DNA of 64,000 nt from Gemmatimonadales bacterium (GCA_036279355.1 DASUJH010000019.1:1-64000); one strand, 5' to 3'; shown: positions 41,818 to 53,179, counted from the first letter of the stretch. A program made the numbers and translations. The notes: a model not told the origin generated them from the sequence alone.

Positions 41818-42706
41818 GCCCGCGCGGCGCGGGATTCTGTCCGCGCAGGTCGGGTTGCTGGTCAATACCGCGCTCGCGGCCATCAAGATCGTGGCCGGCA
41901 TCGCCGGGCGCTCGCAAGCACTCATTGCCGACGGGATCGAGTCCACGGCCGACGTCTTCTCGTCGATGGTCGTCTGGAGCGGACTGCGCATCGCTTCCCG
42001 CTCGGCCGACGAGGAATATCCCTTCGGCTACGGGAAGGCCGAGGCGCTGGCCGCCGCCGTCGTCGGGCTGCTGCTGCTCGCTGCCGCGCTCGCCATCGCG
42101 GTCGAGTCTATTCGCCAGATCATGATTCCGCACCTCACGCCGAGGCCGTTCACCCTCGGAGTGCTGGTGGGCGTGATGCTGGTGAAGGAGGTGCTCTTCC
42201 GCCGCGTGCTCCGGGTGGGCGCGGACGTGGGCAGCACGGCGGTGCAGGCCGACGCCTGGCACCACCGGAGCGACGTCATCACCTCCGGCGCGGCGTTCAT
42301 CGGCATCAGCATCGCGCTCATCGGCGGCCCCGGGTGGGAGTCGGCCGACGACTGGGCCGCGCTCGTCGCCTCGACCATCATCGCCTACAACGGGATCGGC
42401 GTGCTGCGTCCAGCGGTACACGATCTGATGGACCGCGCGCCGGGCGAAGAGATGCTCGCGCGGGTGCGCCACGCCGCGACGGCGGTGGGGGGCGTCCGCG
42501 CCATCGAGAAGCTCAAGGTGCGCAAGGCCGGCCTGGGCTACTGGGTGGACCTGCACGTGCAAGCCGATCCGGGCATGCCGCTCGAGGACGCGCACGTGCT
42601 GAGCGGAATGGTGAAGTCCGCGATCCGCGACGCGGTGCCCGAGGTCTCGGGCGCGCTCATCCACATGGAGCCGTTCGAGGGAGAGGGCAGCGGCGCCGGC
42701 GAGTAG
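41801..42706 (+). CDS. Cation diffusion facilitator (CDF) transporter
   Basis: A 301-residue inner-membrane exporter of divalent metals (Zn, Co, Fe or Mn). It has six TM segments, the metal-site motifs ADGIESTADV in TM2 and DAWHHRSDVITS in TM5, and a C-terminal cytoplasmic ferredoxin-like domain from about residue 210. TTG 41801 is chosen because GGAGG lies 6 nt upstream, inside punA. It is convergent with thiD with no gap. Confidence 0.93.
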   Translation: MPKSREPARRGILSAQVGLLVNTALAAIKIVAGIAGRSQALIADGIESTADVFSSMVVWSGLRIASRSADEEYPFGYGKAEALAAAVVGLLLLAAALAIAVESIRQIMIPHLTPRPFTLGVLVGVMLVKEVLFRRVLRVGADVGSTAVQADAWHHRSDVITSGAAFIGISIALIGGPGWESADDWAALVASTIIAYNGIGVLRPAVHDLMDRAPGEEMLARVRHAATAVGGVRAIEKLKVRKAGLGYWVDLHVQADPGMPLEDAHVLSGMVKSAIRDAVPEVSGALIHMEPFEGEGSGAGE

Positions 42707-43522
42707 CTACTGTTCAGCCGGCCCGGCGCTGCGCGGTGTGCGCGGAGGCACGGTGTGGTCGAGCGGCGTTGCCCCGGAGCCGAGTCCCGGCGCAGAGGCG
42801 ATGGCGCGGCGGACAAAGTCGAGGCCGTCGGCCACTGCGGTCTCGAGATCGCGGCCGAGCGCGAGGCCGGCGGTGATCGCGGCGGAGAGCGTGCAGCCGG
42901 TGCCGTGGAGCGGGCGCCTGCCGTGGCGCGGCGCGGTGAAGCGACGGACGCCGGTGCTCGTCACCAGCACGTCGGTGACCACGTCGCCGGCGAGGTGGCC
43001 GCCCTTGACGAGCGCGGCACGCGCGCCAAGGGCGAGGAGGTCGGCGCCGGCTCGTTCCATCGCGGCAACGTCCTCCACCGCGTGGCCGGTCAGCGCCGCG
43101 GCCTCGTCGAGGTTGGGGGTGACGAGCGCGGCGAGCGGCAGCAGCTCGTCGCGCAACGTGTGCGCGGCCTCGGCGGTGAGCAGCGCGTGGCCCGAGGTGG
43201 ACACCATCACCGGGTCCACGACGAGCGGCCGCCAGCCGTTCGCGCGCACTGCGGCGGCCACGAGCCGCACGAGCCCTGCCTCGGCAAGCATGCCCGTCTT
43301 GAGGGCATCGGGCGGGAGGTCGCCGGCGAGCGCATCGAGCTGCGCGGAGACCATTGTGTCCGGCACCGGCTGGGCCGCGAGTACACCGCGGGTGTTCTGC
43401 GCCGTGAGCGCCACGACGACCGACGTGCCGAACACACCGAACTGATGAAAGGTCTTGAGGTCCGCCTGGATTCCCGCGCCGCCTCCGGAATCGGAGCCGG
43501 CGATGGTGAGCGCGATTTTCAC
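42707..43522 (-). CDS. thiD: Hydroxymethylpyrimidine / phosphomethylpyrimidine kinase
   Basis: A 271-residue ribokinase-fold enzyme that phosphorylates HMP and HMP-phosphate in thiamine synthesis. Marks are [29 protein letters not shown], the VTPNLDEA motif, and [17 protein letters not shown] with the anion hole. GTG 43522 gives the normal N-terminus. No TPP riboswitch is visible in the 57 bp upstream, which it shares with the divergent methyltransferase gene. Confidence 0.95.
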   Translation of the reverse strand: MKIALTIAGSDSGGGAGIQADLKTFHQFGVFGTSVVVALTAQNTRGVLAAQPVPDTMVSAQLDALAGDLPPDALKTGMLAEAGLVRLVAAAVRANGWRPLVVDPVMVSTSGHALLTAEAAHTLRDELLPLAALVTPNLDEAAALTGHAVEDVAAMERAGADLLALGARAALVKGGHLAGDVVTDVLVTSTGVRRFTAPRHGRRPLHGTGCTLSAAITAGLALGRDLETAVADGLDFVRRAIASAPGLGSGATPLDHTVPPRTPRSAGPAEQ

Positions 43523-43579
43523 GCGGCCCCGAGCGGCGGGGCGCTCGCGACGGACGAGTTCCGGGGGACGACGCGCGGC

Positions 43580-44353
43580 ATGCCTCACTCCTTGCAGACG
43601 GTGATTCGCGACCTGCACCGGCGCCGCGGGCGCGAGCGGCGCGGGCTCACGCTGGCGGAGGGTGTGCGCCTCATCGAGGATGCGCTCTCGGCGGGCATCG
43701 CGATTCGCGGTGCCGCCGTGTCGCCTGCTCTCGAAGCTACCACCCGCGGGCGCGCGCTCAAGACGGCGCTCGAGCGCGACGCGGTGCGGCTCGAAGCGGT
43801 GACGGACCGGGAGCTCGCCGCGCTGGCCGACACCGATTCACCCCAGGGTGTCGTCGCGCTGATCGAGCCGCGGCGCTGGACGTGGAGCGATGTGCGCCTC
43901 GAGCGCGGAGCCATAGTGGCGGCGCTCGCCGGCGTGCAGGACCCCGGAAACGTGGGCACGATTCTGCGCACCGCGCTCGGGCTCGGCGCCGCGGCCGTCG
44001 TGGCGCTCGAAGGAACGGCCGAATTGCACAACCCGAAGGTGGTGCGCGGCAGCATGGGCGCGCTCTTCCGGCTCCCGGCTGTCGCGGCCCGTAGCGACGA
44101 GTTCCTCGCATGGGCGGCCGAGCACGGGGTTACGCTCTGGGCCGCGGCGGCTGACGGCGAGCCCGTGGCGCGCAGCGCGGCGCCCGCGGGCCCGCTCGCG
44201 CTGGTGGTGGGCAACGAGGGCGCGGGTATTGCTCCGGCGCTCGCCGAGCGTGCCGCCCGGCGCGTCGCCGTGCCGCTCGCGCCGGGCGCCGAATCGCTCA
44301 ACGTGGCGGTGGCGACCGGCATTCTCCTGCATGAGGTGACGCGTGGCCGATGA
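43580..44353 (+). CDS. TrmH/SpoU-family RNA 2'-O-methyltransferase
   Basis: A 257-residue SPOUT methyltransferase with an N-terminal substrate-binding (L30e-like) domain and the C-terminal knot. SPOUT motifs are [29 protein letters not shown] and [20 protein letters not shown]. It methylates a ribose in rRNA or tRNA with SAM; the target base is unknown. The stop overlaps the GTG of the prepilin peptidase by 11 bp. Confidence 0.93.
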   Translation: MPHSLQTVIRDLHRRRGRERRGLTLAEGVRLIEDALSAGIAIRGAAVSPALEATTRGRALKTALERDAVRLEAVTDRELAALADTDSPQGVVALIEPRRWTWSDVRLERGAIVAALAGVQDPGNVGTILRTALGLGAAAVVALEGTAELHNPKVVRGSMGALFRLPAVAARSDEFLAWAAEHGVTLWAAAADGEPVARSAAPAGPLALVVGNEGAGIAPALAERAARRVAVPLAPGAESLNVAVATGILLHEVTRGR

Positions 44354-45134
44354 GCTGGTGGGGCTCGGACCTCTCGTCGTGATCTTCGCCGCTCTCTTCG
44401 GCGCGATGTTCGGCAGCTTTCTCAATGTGTGCATTCTGCGGCTCCCCGCCGACCAATCGGTGGTGCGCCCGCCGTCGCGCTGCCCGAGTTGCGGCAAAGG
44501 CGTCGCGTGGTACGACAATGTTCCGGTGCTCTCCTGGCTCGCGCTCCGGGGACGCTGCCGCCACTGCGGCGCGCCGATCTCGATGCAGTATCCCCTGGTC
44601 GAGCTTGCGACGGCGGCGCTCTGGGCGCTCGCGTTCTGGCGTCTGGGCCCGACGCTCGAAGCGCTTCGCGCCGCGGTCTTCGGCACCATCCTGCTCGGCA
44701 TCGCGATGACCGACGCGCGCGAGTACATCATCCCCGACGAATTCACCTGGGGCGGACTCGCCATCGGACTTCTCTTCAGCCTCGCCGGCGGGCTCGCCGG
44801 GTTGGGCCATGCCGTGCTCGGCGCGGCGGTCGGGTTCGGGTTGCTCTGGGCATTCGGTGCGCTCGGCACCTGGATGCTCAAGCAGGACGCGATGGGGGGC
44901 GGCGACGTGAAGATGATGGCGATGGTAGGCGCGTTCCTCGGTTGGCAGGGCGTGCCGGTGACGGTGTTCCTCGGCGCGCTGATCGGCAGTCTCATCTACG
45001 CGCCGCTCGCGCTGTTCGGGCGGAAGCGGCTCGTGCCGTTCGGCGTCTTTCTCGCACTCGGCGCGGCGGCGACGTACGTCGCGGGGCCGGCGATCTACGC
45101 CTGGTACATGGGGGCGCTCTGGGGGCCCGCATGA
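44343..45134 (+). CDS. pilD: Prepilin peptidase / N-methyltransferase
   Basis: A 263-residue polytopic aspartic protease that cleaves and methylates type IV prepilins. It has the N-terminal FGSFLNVCILRLP, a zinc/tetracysteine loop (CPSC, CRHC) of the methyltransferase domain, and the aspartates in TDAREYIIPDE and GGGDVKMMAM. GTG 44343 starts inside the previous gene; the stop overlaps the next ATG (ATGA). It would serve the pilus system whose ATPase lies at 449-2707. Confidence 0.95.
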   Translation: MADELVGLGPLVVIFAALFGAMFGSFLNVCILRLPADQSVVRPPSRCPSCGKGVAWYDNVPVLSWLALRGRCRHCGAPISMQYPLVELATAALWALAFWRLGPTLEALRAAVFGTILLGIAMTDAREYIIPDEFTWGGLAIGLLFSLAGGLAGLGHAVLGAAVGFGLLWAFGALGTWMLKQDAMGGGDVKMMAMVGAFLGWQGVPVTVFLGALIGSLIYAPLALFGRKRLVPFGVFLALGAAATYVAGPAIYAWYMGALWGPA

Positions 45135-46399
45135 GCGCGGGCACGCGCGGGTCGGCTGCCGTTGCCTGCGCGGCCTCCCTGGCAGTTGCCTGCGCCGCGC
45201 TCGTGAGCGCCACCGCCTGCCGCGGCGAACCGGTGCAGCGCCCCGGCGACGTCGCCATCAGCCGACTGGTCGACAGCCTCAAGGCGCCGGTGGAGCGCGC
45301 CGCCGGGCTCCGATTCAAGTCCACGCCGCGCTCCGCCATGCGAAGCAAGGCGCAGGTGCACGACTATCTCGTGCGCAAGCTCCACGAGGAGCTGCCGCCC
45401 GAGCGAATGCACGGGGTCGAGTCGACGTATCGGCTCTTCGGCCTGCTGCCCGACACGCTCGAGCTCGAGCCCTTGCTGGTGAACCTCTACACCGAGCAGG
45501 TCGCCGGCTACTACGACCCGGACTCCACAACGTTCTTCGGCGTCGCCGGCAGTGACCCGACGCAGCTCCGACTCGTGCTCGCCCACGAGATGGTGCACGC
45601 GCTGCAGGGGCAGTACCTCCCGCTCGATTCGATCCTGCACGCGGGCCGCAGCAACGACCGCATGTCCGCCGCGCAGGCCGTGCTCGAGGGGCAGGCGACG
45701 CTGGTCTCGATCCGCGTGCTCTCGCCCGACATGGACGTGACGGCGCTGCCCGGCTTCTGGGAAACCTATCGCTCGCAGGTGGCGCAGCAGCAGACGGCGA
45801 TGCCGGTCTTCGCCCGCGCGCCGCTCATCGTGCGCGAGACGCTGCTCTTTCCCTATCTCGACGGCGCGGAGTTCATGCAGTGGTGGGGGACGTCGGCGCT
45901 CAAGGACACGGTGCCGTTCGGTCCGCGCATGCCGCTCTCGACCGAGCAGATCATGCACCCCGATCGCTATCTCGCCGCCGACCGGCCGGTCGAGCTCAAC
46001 TTCACCTCGGGTCCGAAGCCCACGTACGAGGACGGGCTTGGCGAGGTCGAGATCCGGGTGCTCGAGGCCCGGCTCGGGGGCGCCGATACGCTCATCGGCG
46101 GCGGCGACGCGATCGGCTGGGGCGGCGATCGATATCGGCTCTACGACACGCCGGCGGGGCCGGCGCTCGTGTGGTACGCCGTGTGGGACGATGCCGGCGC
46201 GGCCGACCGCTTTGCCCGCGGCCCCGCGGCGCGCCTCGCAGCCAATCCGCGGCGGGGCTATCGGGCCGCCGCCGATCGCCTCGACGTGAGCGGAAGGCCC
46301 GGCGTGCGCCTGATCGTCGCGCCGGCGGCGTGGAGCGGCTGGGCCGACCCGCCGCGCGCCGGCATCGCATCCGGCGGCGCTACCGCACGGCCAGGTTGA
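45131..46399 (+). CDS. Secreted/lipid-anchored HExxH putative zinc metallopeptidase
   Basis: A 422-residue product with a signal sequence ending near SATAC (weak lipobox; -3 is Ala instead of Leu). The active site is LAHEMVHALQGQY (His152, Glu153, His156), with a third ligand probably Glu186 in VLEGQAT. I do not recognise a named peptidase family. It is joined to the prepilin peptidase by ATGA. Its 3' end overlaps the convergent DUF445 gene by 20 bp. Envelope or pilus-related proteolysis is a guess from context. Confidence 0.75.
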   Translation: MSAGTRGSAAVACAASLAVACAALVSATACRGEPVQRPGDVAISRLVDSLKAPVERAAGLRFKSTPRSAMRSKAQVHDYLVRKLHEELPPERMHGVESTYRLFGLLPDTLELEPLLVNLYTEQVAGYYDPDSTTFFGVAGSDPTQLRLVLAHEMVHALQGQYLPLDSILHAGRSNDRMSAAQAVLEGQATLVSIRVLSPDMDVTALPGFWETYRSQVAQQQTAMPVFARAPLIVRETLLFPYLDGAEFMQWWGTSALKDTVPFGPRMPLSTEQIMHPDRYLAADRPVELNFTSGPKPTYEDGLGEVEIRVLEARLGGADTLIGGGDAIGWGGDRYRLYDTPAGPALVWYAVWDDAGAADRFARGPAARLAANPRRGYRAAADRLDVSGRPGVRLIVAPAAWSGWADPPRAGIASGGATARPG

Positions 46400-47942
46400 C
46401 GAGAAAGGCGAAGAGCCCCACGATGCCGCCCAGCACGTAACCGAGCTGCACGATGAGGTCCAGCTCGCGCTGGGTCACGGTACGCACGATCTCCTCCATC
46501 CGCTCGGTCGAGAAGCCGAGCACCTTCTGCTCCACCATCTCGTGCACGTCGAGCTGCTCCACGATCCTCGGCACCTGCTGCTGCACGCCTTCCCACGCGG
46601 CGTCGGCCACCGCGCGGCGGAGCGCGCGTCCCGTATCCGCCTCGAGCCACGCTTCACCCTGGCCGAGGGGCCGGTCGAGCAGATGGTCGGCGATCTGGCG
46701 CACCGCGCGCACGACCGACGCCTGGCCCTCGGCGCCCGCGAGCGCTTCGCCCATGAGCCCTGCCACCTGCGCCGGCGGCACCACGCCCAGCAGCTCACCC
46801 CAGGTCCGCCCCTCCGCGGCGTCGAGCACCCGGCCGAGGGTGCGCGCGATGACGGCGCGCGTCGCAGGCTCGCGGGTGACGCGTACGATCCAGTCGCCCA
46901 CGGTCGCGGCCAGCGCATCGCGGCGCGCGGGGCTCATGGCGCGGAGCCGCTCGCCGAGCGGGCGCCGGAGGAAGCGCACCACGGCCTCGTTCACCGCGCG
47001 GCTCACGTGCGCCTTCATCGCCGGATCGGACACGGCGAGCGCGAACCGGTCGAAGCCGTCGCGCTCGAAGCCGTCGACCAGCCGCTCGATCGTGCGGTCG
47101 GTCACGACGAGCCGCGCGAGCAGCCGCTCGTGCAGCAGCAGGTCGCGCACGGCCTGATCGAAGGCGTCGCGCAGCGCGTCCTCGACCAGTTGCCGCGCCC
47201 CGGGATCGGCGAGCAGCGCGCCGAGCCGCTCGAGTGCGACCGGGAGATAGTCGCTGATCGCCTGCTCCACCGCGTCCACCACGCCGGGCGGGAGACGGTC
47301 GAGCAGCGGGCGGTTGTCAGCCGCGAGATGGTCGAGCCGATCGCGAACGAAGTGACGGAGCGCCGCCTCCAGCTCCTCGCCCTCGGTGAGCTGCGCCACC
47401 CAGCCATCCACCGCGTCGCGCAGCGCGGCGCGGCGCGGCTCGGTGAGCGCGGCGCCGATCGGCTTGCCGTCGAGGTCGGCGCGGAGGCGGGTGAGCCAGT
47501 TCGTCGCCAGCGTCTCGAACCCGGGCGATGCGGCGTAGCGCGCGAGTGCGGATGCGAACCGCGGTGCCATCTCATCCGTGGTCTCGTCCAGGGAGCGCAC
47601 CAGCGCCGGGCTCAATCGCGCGCGGAGCGGCCCGCCCTCGCGCGCCAGCATGTCGCCCAAGATTCCATCGAGCGCGCCCGCAAAGGTCTCCCGCGCGGCG
47701 GGCGTCGAGAGCCGGCCGGTCAGGTCCTCCGCCGTGAGCAGCCGGTCGCCCACCGTGCGGCCGATCGCCTTGGCCAGGCGTGCCTTGTTCTTGGGAATTG
47801 CGCCCTGGATCACGAACGGCCCGATGCCCCGCCGCTCGTACGGATGGAAGAGCATCCAGATCGCCACGGCGTTGGTGATGCCGCCCGACAGGATCCCGCC
47901 GCCGATCGTAAAGACGGCGGAGAGCAGGGTCTGGTGGTCCAT
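46380..47942 (-). CDS. DUF445-family membrane protein
   Basis: A 520-residue protein with an N-terminal hydrophobic region (about 5-32: FTIGGGILSGGITNAVAIWMLFHP), a long helical middle part and a C-terminal TM segment (about 498-518). The N-terminal NAVAIWMLFHPYER and GAIPKNKARLAKAIG are DUF445 signatures. Function is unknown; it is likely anchored in the inner membrane with a coiled, charged interior. It is divergent from the kinase-TPR gene (42 bp between). Confidence 0.88.
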   Translation of the reverse strand: MDHQTLLSAVFTIGGGILSGGITNAVAIWMLFHPYERRGIGPFVIQGAIPKNKARLAKAIGRTVGDRLLTAEDLTGRLSTPAARETFAGALDGILGDMLAREGGPLRARLSPALVRSLDETTDEMAPRFASALARYAASPGFETLATNWLTRLRADLDGKPIGAALTEPRRAALRDAVDGWVAQLTEGEELEAALRHFVRDRLDHLAADNRPLLDRLPPGVVDAVEQAISDYLPVALERLGALLADPGARQLVEDALRDAFDQAVRDLLLHERLLARLVVTDRTIERLVDGFERDGFDRFALAVSDPAMKAHVSRAVNEAVVRFLRRPLGERLRAMSPARRDALAATVGDWIVRVTREPATRAVIARTLGRVLDAAEGRTWGELLGVVPPAQVAGLMGEALAGAEGQASVVRAVRQIADHLLDRPLGQGEAWLEADTGRALRRAVADAAWEGVQQQVPRIVEQLDVHEMVEQKVLGFSTERMEEIVRTVTQRELDLIVQLGYVLGGIVGLFAFLVNLAVR

Positions 47943-47984
47943 GGGGGAGAAGGGTAGCCGAAGCGTTTCCCCGTCGGTATCCTT

Positions 47985-50171
47985 GTGATTCCTCCGGCGG
48001 ATCACCTCGTGGACGCGCTCTCGGATCAGCTTCGCGGTACGCTCGCCGGTCGCTATGCGATCGAGCGCGAGCTCGGCCGTGGCGGCATGGCCACGGTCTA
48101 TCTCGCGCGCGATCTCAAGCACAGCCGGCCGGTCGCGCTCAAGGTGCTGCACCCGCACCTCGCCGCGAACGTCGGGTCGGACCGCTTCCTGCGCGAAATC
48201 GAGATTGCCGCCCGGTTGAGCCACCCGCACATCCTGACGCTCATCGATTCGGGCGCAGCCGGCGCCCTTCTCTACTACGTCATGCCCTACGTCGAGGGCG
48301 AATCGCTTCGCAGCCGGCTCGAACGTGAGCCGCGCGTGCCGCTCGCCGAGGCGCTCGCAATCATCCGGCAGGTGGCGGGCGCGCTGGCCTACGCCCACGC
48401 CCGCGGCGTCGTCCATCGCGACATCAAGCCGGAGAACGTGATGCTGCACGAGGGCGGCGCCATCGTCACCGACTTCGGCATCGCGAAGGCGCTGAGCGCG
48501 GGCGCCGCGGAGAGCCTCACCCAGACCGGCACCGCGCTCGGCACGCCGGCGTACATGAGCCCCGAGCAGGCCGCGGGCGAATCGGAGCTGGACGGGCGGA
48601 GCGACGTGTACAGCCTGGGATGCATGGTGTTCGAGATGCTGGCGGGAGCGCCCCCGTTCACCGGCCCCACCGCGCAGGCGGTGATGGTCCGGCGGATTAC
48701 CGATTCGGCGCCGTCCATTCGCACGGCGTGGGCCTCGGCGCCCGCGGAAATCGATCGCGCAGTGAGCCGAGCGCTGGCGCGGGAGCCGGCGGCGCGCTTC
48801 GCCACGACGCTGGAGTTCGCCCAGGCACTCGCGGCGGCGCCCGAGCGGCCGCGTTCGACGCCCACGGTGCTCACGGCGCACACCGCCGGCCCGCGATCCA
48901 TCGCCGTGCTTCCGTTCGCGGACATGAGTCCCCAGAAGGATCAGGACTACTTCTGCGAGGGGATCGCGGAGGAGATCATCAACGCGCTCACCAAGATCCA
49001 GGCGCTCCGGGTGGCGTCGCGGTCATCCGCCTTCGCGTTCAAGGGCAAGAATCAGGACATCCGGCAGGTGGGCGAGCAGCTCGGTGCCGGAAGCGTGCTC
49101 GAGGGGAGCGTGCGCAAGGCGGGCAACCGGATCCGGATCACCGCGCAGCTCATCAATGTGAGCGACGGTTATCACCTCTGGTCCGAGCGCTACGACCGCG
49201 AGCTGGAGGACGTATTCGCCGTGCAGGACGAGATTGCGGAGAACATCGTGCGCGCGCTTCGCATCGTGCTCACCGAAGACGAGAAGCGCGCCATCGAAAA
49301 TCCGCGCACCGAAAACGTTCAGGCGTACGACTACTACCTGCGCGGCCGGCAGTTCTTCCACCAGTTCCGCGAGAAGGGCATTCAGTTCGCCCGCCGCATG
49401 TTCGCCCGCGCGATCGAGATCGATCCGCAGTTCGTGCTGGCCTATGCCGGCACCGCCGACTGCAGCTCGTTTCTCTACATGTACTGGGACGCGAGCGCGG
49501 CGAATCTGGAGCAGGCCAACGCGGCGAGCCGCCAAGCGCTCGAGCTGGACCCCGGAGTGGCCGCGGCCCACGCATCGCGGGGGCTGGCGCTCACCCTGAG
49601 CAAGCGGTTCGATGAGGCGCAGCAGGAGTTCGAGACGGCCATCCGGCTCGATCCGCGGCTCTTCGAGAGCTACTACTTCTACGCCCGCGCCTGCTTTCAG
49701 CAGGGCCGCCTCGACGAAGCGGCGCACTGGTTCACCCGCGCTGGCGACGTCCGGCCGGAGGATTATCAGACGCGAAGCCTGCTAGCGGCCACCTACAGCG
49801 GGATGGGCCGGGAGACGGAGGCGAACCAGGCGCGCCGCGAGTCGGTGCGCATCATCGAACAGCATCTCGAGCTCAATCCCGATGACGCGCGCGCCCTGTA
49901 CTTCGGCGCGATCGATCTCGCGGCCCTCGGCGAGCGAGGCCGCGCCCTCGACTGGGCCAATCGCGCGCTGGCCCTCGACCCGGAAGACTCCGGCGTGCTG
50001 TACAACGTCGGCTGCGTGTACGCCAAGCTCGACCGCAACGACGAGGCGCTCGACTGCCTGGAGCGCGCGGTGCAGAATGGGTTTGGGCATCGCGAGTGGA
50101 TCGAGAATGACAGCGATCTGGCGGGGTTGAAAGGGGAGGGGCGGTTCCAGGCTTTGTTGTCGAAGTTGTAA
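47985..50171 (+). CDS. Serine/threonine protein kinase with TolB-like domain and C-terminal TPRs
   Basis: A 728-residue protein. The Hanks-type kinase domain (about 23-285) has the Gly loop GRGGMATVY, Lys53, HRDIKPEN with Asp146, DFG at 163-165 and APE-like MSPEQ. A TolB-like/FlgO segment begins near 305 (SIAVLPFADMSP). TPR repeats fill about 470-720. No TM helix is visible, so it is probably cytoplasmic. GTG 47985 is used; GTG 48009 is also possible. This architecture is very frequent in Gemmatimonadota and Acidobacteriota. Targets are unknown. Confidence 0.9.
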   Translation: MIPPADHLVDALSDQLRGTLAGRYAIERELGRGGMATVYLARDLKHSRPVALKVLHPHLAANVGSDRFLREIEIAARLSHPHILTLIDSGAAGALLYYVMPYVEGESLRSRLEREPRVPLAEALAIIRQVAGALAYAHARGVVHRDIKPENVMLHEGGAIVTDFGIAKALSAGAAESLTQTGTALGTPAYMSPEQAAGESELDGRSDVYSLGCMVFEMLAGAPPFTGPTAQAVMVRRITDSAPSIRTAWASAPAEIDRAVSRALAREPAARFATTLEFAQALAAAPERPRSTPTVLTAHTAGPRSIAVLPFADMSPQKDQDYFCEGIAEEIINALTKIQALRVASRSSAFAFKGKNQDIRQVGEQLGAGSVLEGSVRKAGNRIRITAQLINVSDGYHLWSERYDRELEDVFAVQDEIAENIVRALRIVLTEDEKRAIENPRTENVQAYDYYLRGRQFFHQFREKGIQFARRMFARAIEIDPQFVLAYAGTADCSSFLYMYWDASAANLEQANAASRQALELDPGVAAAHASRGLALTLSKRFDEAQQEFETAIRLDPRLFESYYFYARACFQQGRLDEAAHWFTRAGDVRPEDYQTRSLLAATYSGMGRETEANQARRESVRIIEQHLELNPDDARALYFGAIDLAALGERGRALDWANRALALDPEDSGVLYNVGCVYAKLDRNDEALDCLERAVQNGFGHREWIENDSDLAGLKGEGRFQALLSKL

Positions 50172-50172
50172 G

Positions 50173-50187
50173 GCCTTACCGCCTACC
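50173..50187 (+). repeat. GGCGGTA-family half-repeat, copy D
   Basis: The 15-mer CCTTACCGCCTACCT is identical to the end of the large repeat at 23189-23281, and stands directly after the kinase-TPR stop codon. It lacks the inverted arm and so cannot form the same hairpin; it may be a decayed or truncated copy. Confidence 0.4.
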
Positions 50188-50233
50188 TGCTCGCCTTGCT
50201 CCAACCCTCACCCCTGATTACTTTTGCGGGCTT

Positions 50234-51574
<1,341 letters not shown>

Positions 51575-51598
51575 CCCGCGACCCAAGAGACACGAACC

Positions 51599-51862
51599 AT
51601 GGCCACCCGCATCCGCCTGCGCCGCATCGGCCGCACCAAGCTGCCCCTCTACCGCATCGTCGTGGCCGACAAGCAGTCGCCCCGCGACGGGCGCTTCATC
51701 GCGGTGCTCGGCACCTACAACCCGAAGGGGCGCACCGCGGCGGACAAGGTGCAGGTCGACATCGAGAAGGCGCGGAACTGGCTGGCCCGGGGTGCCACGG
51801 CCACCGACACGGTGGAGTCGCTCCTCAAGGCCGCGGGGGTGATTCCGCCGACCGCGGTGTGA
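51599..51862 (+). CDS. rpsP: 30S ribosomal protein bS16
   Basis: An 87-residue ribosomal protein (MATRIRLRRIGRTKLPLYRIVVAD) of normal length, 24 bp after ffh. The classical KH-domain gene that often follows rpsP is missing; rimM follows after 37 bp. Confidence 0.98.
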   Translation: MATRIRLRRIGRTKLPLYRIVVADKQSPRDGRFIAVLGTYNPKGRTAADKVQVDIEKARNWLARGATATDTVESLLKAAGVIPPTAV

Positions 51863-51899
51863 GCGGTCCGGCGCCCGGCACGACGCCCCACTCGGCGCC

Positions 51900-52433
51900 G
51901 TGACCGACGCGGCGCCGCCGCTCGTCGCGGTGGGGCGGCTCAGGAAGCCGCACGGGCTCAAGGGCGAGATGACGCTCTTTCCGCTCACCGATGATCCGGC
52001 CATGGTGCTCGCCGCCGGACGCACGGTGTGGGTCATCGATCTCGAGGGGCGCACGGTCGGCGGGCCGCTCGAGATCGAACGCAGCCGGAGCTACCACCGC
52101 GCGTGGCTGCTCAAGTTTCGCGGCGTGGACGAGCGCGATGCGCTGGACCCATGGCGAGATCGCTTTCTCGGCGCCCCGGCCGCCGAGCTGGCGCCGCCGG
52201 CCGACGGCGAGGTGTACCTCCACGAGCTCGAGGGCTTTGCCGTGAAGCTCGCCGACGGCACGCCGCTCGGCCTCGTGAGCGGCGTGTACGACCTGCCGGC
52301 CGGCGTGATGCTCGAGGTGCAGGGGCCGGAGCGCGAGTTCCTGCTGCCGTTCAAGCGGGAATTCGTGCGCGAGGTGGATCGCGCGGGGCGCCGCCTCGTG
52401 GTGGCGCTGCCGGACGGGTTGCTCGACCTCTGA
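51900..52433 (+). CDS. rimM: Ribosome maturation factor RimM
   Basis: A 177-residue protein with the RimM N-terminal barrel (VGRLRKPHGLKGEMTLFPLTDDP) and the PRC-barrel C-domain (LHELEGFAVKLADGTPLGLV). It assists 30S head assembly and binds uS19. It starts with GTG. Confidence 0.95.
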   Translation: MTDAAPPLVAVGRLRKPHGLKGEMTLFPLTDDPAMVLAAGRTVWVIDLEGRTVGGPLEIERSRSYHRAWLLKFRGVDERDALDPWRDRFLGAPAAELAPPADGEVYLHELEGFAVKLADGTPLGLVSGVYDLPAGVMLEVQGPEREFLLPFKREFVREVDRAGRRLVVALPDGLLDL

Positions 52434-52455
52434 CCCTAGGCCGCGTGCCGCTGCC

Positions 52456-53148
52456 GTGCTGACGATCGACGTGGTGACGCTGTTTCCCGAGACGATCGCG
52501 CCGTTCGTCTCGACCAGCATCCCGGCGCGGGCGGCGGCGGCCGGGCTGGTGCGGTTCCGCCTGGTGCAGCTCCGGGATTTCGCCCGCGACCGGCATCGCA
52601 CCGTGGACGACGCGCCGTACGGCGGCGGCGCCGGCATGGTGATGAAGCCCGAGCCGTTCTTCGAGGCGGTGGAGACGTTGAGGCCCACGGGGCACGTCGT
52701 CCTCCTCTCCGCCCGCGGCCGGCGGTTCGGCCACGACGACGCGGTGCGGTTCTCGCTCGGCGAGCGGCTCACGCTCCTGTGCGGGCACTACAAGGACGTG
52801 GACCAGCGCGTGGCCGGCGGGCTCGCCACCGACGAGATCTCGGTTGGCGACTTCGTGCTCTCGGGCGGCGAGCCGGCGGCGCTCTGCGTGCTCGATGCGG
52901 TGGTGCGGCTGCTGCCGGGCGCGCTGGGCGATCACGAGTCCGCGAGCGGCGACTCGCACTACGACGGGCTCCTGAGCCCGCCGAGCTACACCCGGCCTCC
53001 CGAATATCGGGGGCTCGCCGTGCCCGAGGTGCTTCGCTCGGGCGACCATGCCGAAATCGCCGCGTGGCGCGAGGCCGAAGCTGAACGATTGACGCGGGAA
53101 CGCCGCCCGGATCTGTGGGCGCGGTACGAAGAAGGGCAGTCATCCTGA
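52456..53148 (+). CDS. trmD: tRNA (guanine-37-N1)-methyltransferase
   Basis: A 230-residue SPOUT methyltransferase with [43 protein letters not shown] and the C-terminal [10 protein letters not shown]. It makes m1G37, which prevents +1 frameshifting. GTG start; 32 bp before rplS. Confidence 0.97.
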   Translation: MLTIDVVTLFPETIAPFVSTSIPARAAAAGLVRFRLVQLRDFARDRHRTVDDAPYGGGAGMVMKPEPFFEAVETLRPTGHVVLLSARGRRFGHDDAVRFSLGERLTLLCGHYKDVDQRVAGGLATDEISVGDFVLSGGEPAALCVLDAVVRLLPGALGDHESASGDSHYDGLLSPPSYTRPPEYRGLAVPEVLRSGDHAEIAAWREAEAERLTRERRPDLWARYEEGQSS

Positions 53149-53179
53149 GGCAGCGCCCGACGGCGCGGAGGGTAATGCG

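Noticed and set aside
43523-43579. TPP riboswitch before thiD
   Set aside because: Only 57 bp are available and no CTGAGA or thi-box conserved core is present.
46380-48881. A single 833-residue minus-strand protein in place of the 520-residue DUF445
   Set aside because: The N-terminal 313 residues are antisense to the kinase gene and have no domain; DUF445 homology starts exactly at the ATG at 47942.
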